From: an uncultured Lachnospiraceae bacterium
Lineage (GTDB): Bacteria; Bacillota; Clostridia; Lachnospirales; Lachnospiraceae
Direction: 5' to 3'
Assembly (NCBI GenBank): GCA_946631935.1
Contig: CAMPAP010000055.1
Location: 1-18,286 of the forward strand
DNA: 18,286 bases
The notes beneath the pieces are model-generated. The model was given only the letters and a program-made list of their open reading frames with translations. It did no database searches and had not been told where the DNA came from. Both the position numbers and the translations under genes were made by a program. Below, piece by piece: positions 13,074 to 18,286 of the stretch. How positions within the stretch are numbered: the first letter of the stretch is position 1; every line of letters starts with the position of its first letter.

Positions 13074-15218
13074 TTAATTATCTTCGTTTTTATGCTGAGG
13101 AGCAGTGTTTTCTTCGTTTCCGTAGGGAGTGGGAGAGCCTTCTTTTGCTTTGCTTTTGTTATTCATCGTTATGATGATGGCTCCGCCTAAAAGAGATGCT
13201 GCGATAATAAGCAGTATTATGGGAAAGATCAGATCAGTACTTTTTTTCTCGGGTTTGGTTTCCGGTACTTCTTCATCCTGAGCCTGGACAACGGATTTAT
13301 CATCCTTTGTTTCATCCGATGTTTCTTCAACTATTTCCGAATCGCTTCCTGCAACTTCCTCTTTTTCTATCACTACAGAACTGCCTTCCGTAGTATCGGA
13401 TGTTTTTTCAGTAGTATTATCTTCGCCTTCGGTTTCTTCGTTAAGAACGGATGCAGGAACGCTTCCCGAATATTCGGTAAGAGAAATACCGTTTGCTCCC
13501 ATTTTTACTTTATGGTCTAGACTGATGAATCGTCCTTTTTCATCCTGCCATATAACGGGTTTTACAAGATTGTATTTATCATCATCCCAGGTTTTGAAAT
13601 CATCCTTTACAAGTCCGCCTGTATCGCCGGAATTGGCATTATAGCACCAGAATGTATAATGCAGTCTGTCTTTTCCTATACGGTCTCTTAAATACTCCAT
13701 CCATTTGAGATTGTCGCCGGACATAAATCCGCCCCATTCACCAATAAGTATGGGTGCAATGTTTTCTTCCGAAATGTAGAGCCAGTAAGGATGCCATGCA
13801 TCCTTATAAAGTGAATCCGCATCAAATCCGCCGGAAAACCATGGCTGCTGATATACAAGAGGACCGTAATCATGCGGCGAATATACGATCTGTCTGTTCC
13901 TTTGGCTGCTGCCGAAATCTATGGGGTAATCCTTAACAGCCATAAGGTTTCCGCCCCACCATGTATTGTAATAATCCGCATCGTTTTTGGATGTGAAATT
14001 ATTTGCAGAGATATTGGTTGGATAGATCTGGATTCCTTCTATGACTATCAGGGCATGGGGGTTCTTGTCCAGAATGGCATTTCCGGCACGCTCTGCAACT
14101 CTTTTCCAGTTGTTTTTGTCATTTGAATCATTCCAGATGGCATGAGGCGACTCACTTGCCTTGCCGTGAGGCTCGTTCTTAAGGTCATATGCGATTATCG
14201 TATCATAGTTTTTGTATCTTTCAGCTATCCAGGCAATGGCTTCAATATATTGATCCTCGGTGATCCTGTCAGTGTACCAGACGGGATGGTTGTGACCTGA
14301 GGCATCGGTATTTGCGGAGTGGATATCGATCATTACCTTGATCCCGTTCTTTTCACAAAGAGTCAGGGCGTAATCGAATATCTCAAGAGAATTAAGTGAT
14401 TCCAGATTGGAATTGTATGCGTGATTATAATTGGCAGTGGGATAGTTGCCTGATTTCCACTGAAGAAGAAGCTCTGCGGATATGGGAATTCGCATCAGAT
14501 TAAAGCCGTGATCGGCAATTCCTGTTATTGAAGGTTCAAGCTGTGCGTTCCAAAGACCGTCAAAAAGATTTGTTCCGGTATTGTATCCGAACCAGTTGAC
14601 TCCTGTGAGCCATACTTCGGTGCCGTTTGCATCAACTATCTTTGATCCCTTTGTTGTAAGCCAGTCATCCCCGGCTTCACCGAATCTGGTGGTGGCAGGA
14701 GAGGTGAAATCAGTCTTTTCAACGGGAACATTGCTGGGGGGAGTATTGTTCTGGTTCTGATTATTGTTGTTATTATTGTTATTGTTGTTATTATTGTTGC
14801 CGCTATATGTGCCGGAACCTGTTACGGAAACCACTCTTGCAGAGCTGAGCCCGGATCCCTGAACCTGTATACCGACATTTGAACCTATGCCCCAGGAATT
14901 AGCGCCGTCAGCTCTTACGGTTGCCGTGACTTTTTTACCGTTTGTCTGATATGAGTCAAATCCCCAACCTGACGCAGATGAGACATTTGAATTGAATTCG
15001 ATCACTGCAGTGATGGTCAGATAACCCTCACAGCCTGACAGATCGAATGTTACCTGGCCGCCGTCTCCCCAGAAATTAGTTGAAAAATTACCTGCTGAGG
15101 GGGTTGCGGCATGGGCCTTTATCGAAATGGACCCGATTGCTATTGTGCATATCATTACGGTAAGTGTAATGAAGCAGATGATCTTTTGTGCGATTTTTTT
15201 TGTTTTTGATAAATTCAT
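13074..15218 (-). CDS. Membrane-anchored GH5 endoglucanase with N-terminal CBM-like domain
   Basis: 714-residue secreted enzyme predicted to cleave beta-1,4-glucan at the cell surface. The ATG at 15218 is chosen over an in-frame TTG at 15242 because GGGGA (15229-15233) lies 10 bases before it and a basic signal-peptide start (MNLSKTKK) follows directly. The signal peptide runs to ~37 (AHA/A). Then comes a Trp/Gly-rich beta-sandwich-like module (~39-135), perhaps carbohydrate-binding; a linker of 13 Asn (141-153) then QNQNN; and a GH5 domain (~177-562). Similarity to the Acidothermus E1 type (GH5_1) is visible in VWLTGVNWFGYNTG, YDLKNEPHG with acid/base E349, TWWGGNL, YSPHDYGPLVY and IGEWGG with nucleophile E494. 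A Ser/Thr/Glu-rich stalk (~585-655) leads to a transmembrane helix (~663-685) and a ~29-residue tail. No LPXTG motif is present, so anchoring is by the membrane helix. Confidence 0.92.
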   Translation of the reverse strand: MNLSKTKKIAQKIICFITLTVMICTIAIGSISIKAHAATPSAGNFSTNFWGDGGQVTFDLSGCEGYLTITAVIEFNSNVSSASGWGFDSYQTNGKKVTATVRADGANSWGIGSNVGIQVQGSGLSSARVVSVTGSGTYSGNNNNNNNNNNNNNQNQNNTPPSNVPVEKTDFTSPATTRFGEAGDDWLTTKGSKIVDANGTEVWLTGVNWFGYNTGTNLFDGLWNAQLEPSITGIADHGFNLMRIPISAELLLQWKSGNYPTANYNHAYNSNLESLNSLEIFDYALTLCEKNGIKVMIDIHSANTDASGHNHPVWYTDRITEDQYIEAIAWIAERYKNYDTIIAYDLKNEPHGKASESPHAIWNDSNDKNNWKRVAERAGNAILDKNPHALIVIEGIQIYPTNISANNFTSKNDADYYNTWWGGNLMAVKDYPIDFGSSQRNRQIVYSPHDYGPLVYQQPWFSGGFDADSLYKDAWHPYWLYISEENIAPILIGEWGGFMSGDNLKWMEYLRDRIGKDRLHYTFWCYNANSGDTGGLVKDDFKTWDDDKYNLVKPVIWQDEKGRFISLDHKVKMGANGISLTEYSGSVPASVLNEETEGEDNTTEKTSDTTEGSSVVIEKEEVAGSDSEIVEETSDETKDDKSVVQAQDEEVPETKPEKKSTDLIFPIILLIIAASLLGGAIIITMNNKSKAKEGSPTPYGNEENTAPQHKNEDN
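14763..14798 (-). repeat. Perfect 18-bp tandem duplication encoding the poly-Asn linker
   Basis: On the coding strand the first 12 Asn codons read AAC AAT AAT AAC AAC AAT twice in identical order, followed by one more AAT. Identical synonymous-codon order shows a recent 18-bp duplication rather than selection at the protein level alone. Loss or gain of a unit would keep the frame and change the linker by six residues. Confidence 0.85.
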
Positions 15219-15350
15219 TTTAGTTTTTTCCCCGTTTGACAAATATCTATTAATAAAGCAGTTTATGCCGTAAAATTTTTTTTGAAAAATACCTGTTTAT
15301 TTTACTACTTTACAGGGGATATTTCCATATTTTGGGAAGTTAATATTGGC
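15219..15350. other. Intergenic region between helicase stop and cellulase start
   Basis: 132 bases of very AT-rich DNA. It holds the cellulase ribosome site (GGGGA on the minus strand at 15229-15233) and a weak terminator-like hairpin for the helicase gene. On the minus strand only poor promoter matches are present (for example TTTTAC with TAATAG 17 bases later, reading towards the cellulase gene), so the cellulase promoter cannot be placed with confidence. Confidence 0.5.
15285..15316 (-). terminator. Weak candidate terminator after the helicase gene
   Basis: Read on the minus strand, CCTGT (15316-15312) and ACAGG (15296-15292) can pair, followed by TATTTTT (15291-15285). The stem is only 5 bp with a 15-base loop, so the strength is doubtful. 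Its position 35 bases past the helicase stop (15351) is appropriate. Confidence 0.3.
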
Positions 15351-17189
15351 TTAATTTGTGCTGTTTAAAAGAGGACTCAGAAATCTTGATCGCATGTTTT
15401 TTCCGGATCCGTTTCCGGATACATAATAAAGATGAAGGCTCTTTACGGCTCTTGTCATTCCTACATAAAAAAGTCTTCTTTCTTCCTCAACAGTTTCTTC
15501 ATCCGGCATTTTTCCGCAGGGAAATATACCTTCGTTACAGTCAGGGATATATACTTTGTCAAATTCAAGCCCTTTTGATGCGTGCAGTGTCATGAGATTT
15601 ATGCTTTCGTTTTCCTGATCATTGTTTTTAGATCTTTTAAGGTCATCTTCATATTCGCTTTTTAACATAAGGAGCTCCTCGTAATCGTCAGAAAGCTTTA
15701 CCATCTCTTTGGCTTTACTAAGGACCTTTGAATATTCCTCTGATAAGACCGATTGTTTTTTTGAAAGATTCATCACATATTTTTTGTATCCGATCTTATT
15801 ATACAGATATTCTGTGGCATGACAGGGTGTGAGACTTTTCATGAATTCAAGATCTTTTTTCAGGGTTTTCAGGTTTTTGACAGTATCTGATTTTATTATC
15901 CCTTCGTTTTTTTCAGCATATATAATCATTTCATTCAGAGCCGCACTACCTTTTATCAAGGTCTCGGAGCTTATGTTTCTGAAAGGCCTGTTTATGATAT
16001 TTTTAAGCATATCTGTGTCATTTAAGTATGCCGCACCAAGATATGAAAAAATATCCTTCATGATGAAATGATCATATATATTTTGTGTCTTTTCCCTTAT
16101 ATGAAAAGGTATGTTTTTTGCGGAAAAATAAGAAGCATAGTACTGCATATCAAGATTTGTGCGAAACAGTACGGCTCTTTTGATCTTTTTGTCATTATCA
16201 TCTTTGATGATCGCCTTGATCTCGGATTCTCTGTCAGCAAATGAACGTATGACCAGGTCTTCCTTTATACCGATTCTTTTAGAAAAAAGATCCTTTTTGA
16301 TCCTGTTTTTGTTTTCGTTTATCACAAGGAGAGATGAGTTTACCAAAAGATCAGTGCTTCTGTAATTTTCATTTAAGTAAAAAATACCTGCATTCATCTT
16401 TTTTATGAAGTTTCTTATGCAAAGCGGGTCCGAACCTCTGAAACCGTATATGGACTGGTCGTCATCGCCTACCGCAAAGACCGATGAATCATCCGTTATT
16501 AGATTTATCACCGTTTCATACTGGACCGGGTTTATATCCTGAAATTCATCGATGAGTATATATCTGAATCTTTTTGACCATTTATTCCTGAAAGAAGAGT
16601 CATTTTTAAGCATATTCAGACAGTCATAAACCATATCATCAAAATCAAGCAGGTTTTTCTTTTTGCGGATATTTTCAAAATGACTGAATATATCTGTGAA
16701 AGATGATCTTTGTTTATCGGGAAGAATAAAGGAAGCCATTTCTTCATTCAGGGTATTTTTATATATTGAAACTGAAGAAAGGATTTTTTCTGCAAGGACG
16801 TTTTTGCCTATATCATCCGATTCATAGTCTGAAGCAATACTTGATGCGATCCTTATCTTTGCATTTTCAAAAAACAGTGATGGTGCAAAGTTTTTTTTAC
16901 AATCGCATATCATGTGATAAAAAACAGAATGAAAAGTTCCGAATACAACTCCAAAACTTTTTTGTGAAAGAGATGAAAATCTTTTTTGCATGCTGATCGC
17001 AGCATCCTTCGTAAAGGTTATGACAAGTATCTGAGAGGGAAGGATATTCATGACTTCCGTAAGATAAAGGATCCTTCCAGTCATTGTATGGGTTTTTCCG
17101 GATCCGGGGCCTGCCAGGATCATCATATTCCTGTCAGTGCTTTTAATAGCATTTAGCTGCGACGGGCTGTAGAGTTTTTCGTCAAACAT
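15351..17189 (-). CDS. UvrD/PcrA-family superfamily 1 ATP-dependent DNA helicase, short form
   Basis: 612 residues. The start is set at the ATG at 17189 (MFDEKLYSPSQ), because GGAGG (17201-17197) lies 7 bases before it; a longer frame from 17225 would place that ribosome site inside the gene. SF1A motifs in order: Q-motif SPSQLNAI (Q11), Walker A AGPGSGKT (26-33), TFTKDAA, GTFHSVFYHM, DEFQD (214-218), GDDDQSIYGFRG (241-252), LNENYRS (272-278), YRTN-like LFRTN, motif V LMTLHASKGLEF (532-543) and motif VI VEEERRLFYVGMTRA (567-581). All catalytic motifs are intact, so it should unwind DNA 3'-5', probably in repair or replication restart. It stops ~30 residues after motif VI and lacks the C-terminal tail of PcrA/UvrD (~720-740 residues), which carries protein contacts. 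The housekeeping PcrA probably lies elsewhere (inference). Confidence 0.92.
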   Translation of the reverse strand: MFDEKLYSPSQLNAIKSTDRNMMILAGPGSGKTHTMTGRILYLTEVMNILPSQILVITFTKDAAISMQKRFSSLSQKSFGVVFGTFHSVFYHMICDCKKNFAPSLFFENAKIRIASSIASDYESDDIGKNVLAEKILSSVSIYKNTLNEEMASFILPDKQRSSFTDIFSHFENIRKKKNLLDFDDMVYDCLNMLKNDSSFRNKWSKRFRYILIDEFQDINPVQYETVINLITDDSSVFAVGDDDQSIYGFRGSDPLCIRNFIKKMNAGIFYLNENYRSTDLLVNSSLLVINENKNRIKKDLFSKRIGIKEDLVIRSFADRESEIKAIIKDDNDKKIKRAVLFRTNLDMQYYASYFSAKNIPFHIREKTQNIYDHFIMKDIFSYLGAAYLNDTDMLKNIINRPFRNISSETLIKGSAALNEMIIYAEKNEGIIKSDTVKNLKTLKKDLEFMKSLTPCHATEYLYNKIGYKKYVMNLSKKQSVLSEEYSKVLSKAKEMVKLSDDYEELLMLKSEYEDDLKRSKNNDQENESINLMTLHASKGLEFDKVYIPDCNEGIFPCGKMPDEETVEEERRLFYVGMTRAVKSLHLYYVSGNGSGKNMRSRFLSPLLNSTN

Positions 17190-17204
17190 AAAATAGCCTC
17201 CGTA

Positions 17205-17234
17205 AGAAGATCTGCATATATGCAAAAATCTTCT
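17205..17234 (-). repeat. Inverted repeat in the helicase leader
   Basis: AGAAGAT (17205-17211) and ATCTTCT (17228-17234) are exact reverse complements and enclose a second palindrome, GCATATATGC (17214-17223). In the minus-strand mRNA the stem would end 3 bases before the GGAGG ribosome site of the helicase gene. It could be a leader hairpin or a protein-binding palindrome. Confidence 0.55.
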
Positions 17235-17327
17235 CCGTAGACTTATATGTATATTATCATTTTACGAAAGGTTTTCAATAAATTTTTTCAGGATATTTGA
17301 AAAATAAGCAAAAATAAGATTAAATGA

Positions 17328-17352
17328 TTATGGCGAAAAGGATAAGCCATAA
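17328..17352 (+). promoter_or_regulatory. Hairpin presenting the Shine-Dalgarno sequence in its loop, adjacent to the start codon
   Basis: TTATGGC (17328-17334) and GCCATAA (17346-17352) are exact 7-bp reverse complements. The 11-base loop GAAAAGGATAA holds the ribosome site AAAAGGA, and the 3' arm ends on the base before the ATG at 17353. Folding would place the SD in a loop and shorten its spatial distance from the start codon. Confidence 0.6.
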
Positions 17353-18286
17353 ATGCTTTCAAAAGATATAAAAAACAAAAAATACGGATTTCTTATTGTC
17401 CTTCTTATTATTTTAAATGTCCTGGCGGCACTTAAGACTGTCTTTGTTTGCGTTTTTGTGGATGAAGAATACCAGGTGAGCATGGCGATCAGGCTGCTTG
17501 GAGGAGAGAAGATGCTCTCTGATCTTTGGGATCCCCATCAGACCTCGGTGTTTCTTACGGAATTTTTAGTATGGATCTATCATCTGATATTTAAGACCTA
17601 TGACGGAGTTTTGATATGGTGCCGTTTCTTCGGCTGTCTGATCCATCTTTTTGTTTCTTACAGGATCTACAGGCTTTTGACAGATCATCTGAGCAGGGAA
17701 CTGAGCTTTTTGCTGGGGATTTTATATTTTGATCTGCTTCCCAAAAATACGGTCATTACCGATTATGCAAATATGTTTATATGGTTTGTAAGTCTTACGG
17801 TAATAGAACTGTATTATCTTTTTAAGACAGGTAATAAACTGCATGCCGTTTTTTGCGGCCTTTTAATGAGCCTTATGGTTCTTTCATATCCTTCGTCGGT
17901 TTTGTTTTTCCCGGTCATATCGATCTATCTGATATGTAAAGAAAAAAGCATTAAAAGTGCAGGCGTTTTTGCGAGAATATGCCTGCTCTGCGGAGGACTG
18001 TATCTTATTTTTCTTATAATGCAATCAGGTTCTTTTTCGCTTCTTATCCGTGATGCCGGCCTTATGCTTGACGGTCATTCCAATTATTCACAGATAAGTT
18101 ATCTTGATAAATTTTTGAACTACCTGAAGGAATTTAAAGTGACTTTTGCTTTGTCATTTATATATTGTCTTTTATCATATCTGTTGGCTTATTTGTATTG
18201 TCATATAAAAAAAGAAAAGATAACTTTTTCACTTTTTGCTTATACTGTTCTTATTACCGCATCTGTTCATCATGTTTTGCATTGGA
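17353..18286 (+). CDS. Polytopic membrane protein, GT-C glycosyltransferase-like (3' end outside window)
   Basis: An open frame of 311 codons from ATG 17353 to the window edge with no stop. The protein begins MLSKDIKNKKYGFLIV and is strongly hydrophobic, with a first helix at ~11-34 and several more, including segments near 85-100, 118-130, 140-156, 165-195, 205-222 and 265-287. After the first helix comes FVDEEYQVSMAIRLLGG, a short acidic extracytoplasmic motif, then DLWDPHQTS. An acidic D/E pair in the first external loop is the hallmark of GT-C enzymes (PMT/ArnT-like, GT39/GT83) that transfer sugars from polyprenyl carriers. The call rests on topology and that motif only; donor and acceptor are unknown. 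SD AAGGA (17338-17342) lies 10 bases upstream, in the loop of a hairpin. It diverges from the helicase gene. Confidence 0.7.
   Translation, partial: MLSKDIKNKKYGFLIVLLIILNVLAALKTVFVCVFVDEEYQVSMAIRLLGGEKMLSDLWDPHQTSVFLTEFLVWIYHLIFKTYDGVLIWCRFFGCLIHLFVSYRIYRLLTDHLSRELSFLLGILYFDLLPKNTVITDYANMFIWFVSLTVIELYYLFKTGNKLHAVFCGLLMSLMVLSYPSSVLFFPVISIYLICKEKSIKSAGVFARICLLCGGLYLIFLIMQSGSFSLLIRDAGLMLDGHSNYSQISYLDKFLNYLKEFKVTFALSFIYCLLSYLLAYLYCHIKKEKITFSLFAYTVLITASVHHVLHW

Larger units (their letters stand above)
17190..17352. other. Divergent intergenic region (helicase and GT-C-like gene)
   Basis: 163 bases, AT-rich, carrying the leaders of two diverging genes. It holds the helicase SD (CCTCC on + at 17197-17201), the inverted repeat at 17205-17234 and the SD hairpin of the downstream gene at 17328-17352. 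Several TATAAT-like matches occur (TATATT at 17250-17255 on +; TATAAG and GATAAT on -), but none has a convincing -35 box, so promoters are expected here yet not located. Confidence 0.5.

Noticed and set aside
13074..13240. Sortase (LPXTG) anchoring of the cellulase
   Set aside because: No LPXTG-like motif precedes the C-terminal helix, and the tail is ~29 residues, polar and partly acidic rather than short and basic.
15219..15242. TTG start for the cellulase, adding eight residues
   Set aside because: The TTG lacks a ribosome site, whereas GGGGA is correctly spaced before the ATG at 15218 and a typical signal-peptide start follows.
15236..15264. Perfect TTGACA on the + strand
   Set aside because: No -10 box at 16-18 bases and no + strand gene downstream; it lies in the 5' region of a minus-strand gene.
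17190..17225. Upstream ATG for the helicase, adding 12 residues
   Set aside because: The extra residues are unlike SF1 helicases and would bury the GGAGG ribosome site, which is ideally placed for the ATG at 17189.
17297..17325. TTGAAA-17-TTAAAT as promoter of the GT-C-like gene
   Set aside because: The -10 box is weak, and transcription would begin near 17332, inside the SD hairpin and very close to the start codon. It cannot be excluded but is not supported.

Overview
The window looks like chromosomal DNA from an anaerobic Firmicute, most likely a Lachnospiraceae member of the Butyrivibrio/Pseudobutyrivibrio kind. This is inferred from the moderately AT-rich composition, the strong AAGGAGG-type ribosome sites, the large multi-domain hybrid kinases, and a surface GH5 cellulase with a poly-Asn linker. 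No mobile element, CRISPR array, rRNA or tRNA is visible. Genes are tightly packed and no gene-free stretch reaches 300 bases.

Region 1 (1-8566, + strand) opens with the 3' part of a FAD-dependent oxidoreductase gene. It is followed by three long signalling genes. The first (860-3229) encodes a soluble receiver protein with an intact GGDEF diguanylate cyclase, a second degenerate GGDEF that keeps only the RxxD c-di-GMP binding motif, a pseudo-receiver, and a complete HD-GYP phosphodiesterase. The second (3230-5797) encodes a six-helix membrane hybrid histidine kinase with a pseudo-receiver, a receiver and an Hpt domain. The third (5822-8566) encodes another six-helix membrane hybrid kinase whose C-terminus is fused in frame to a complete DegV-type (fatty-acid-binding family) domain. 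Together they look like one phosphorelay linking two membrane sensors, a lipid-binding-type domain and c-di-GMP turnover. This is the most unusual part of the window.

Region 2 (8563-12948, + strand) is a housekeeping cluster: proB, 5-formyltetrahydrofolate cyclo-ligase, proA and gltX. A near-consensus promoter (TTGATA, 17 bp, TATAAT) overlaps the stop codon of the kinase-DegV gene and separates this cluster from region 1. The proB and proA products perform the first two steps of proline synthesis from glutamate, and gltX charges tRNA-Glu. A long inverted repeat sits in front of proA.

Region 3 (12949-17189) holds two minus-strand genes, convergent with gltX across a bidirectional terminator. 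One encodes a membrane-anchored GH5 endoglucanase and the other a compact UvrD/PcrA-like helicase. For both, the ribosome site favours a start downstream of the longest reading frame.

Region 4 (17190-18286) is a divergent intergenic region followed by the 5' part of a polytopic membrane protein resembling GT-C glycosyltransferases. It runs off the window edge. Its Shine-Dalgarno sequence lies in the loop of a 7-bp hairpin that ends at the base before the start codon.
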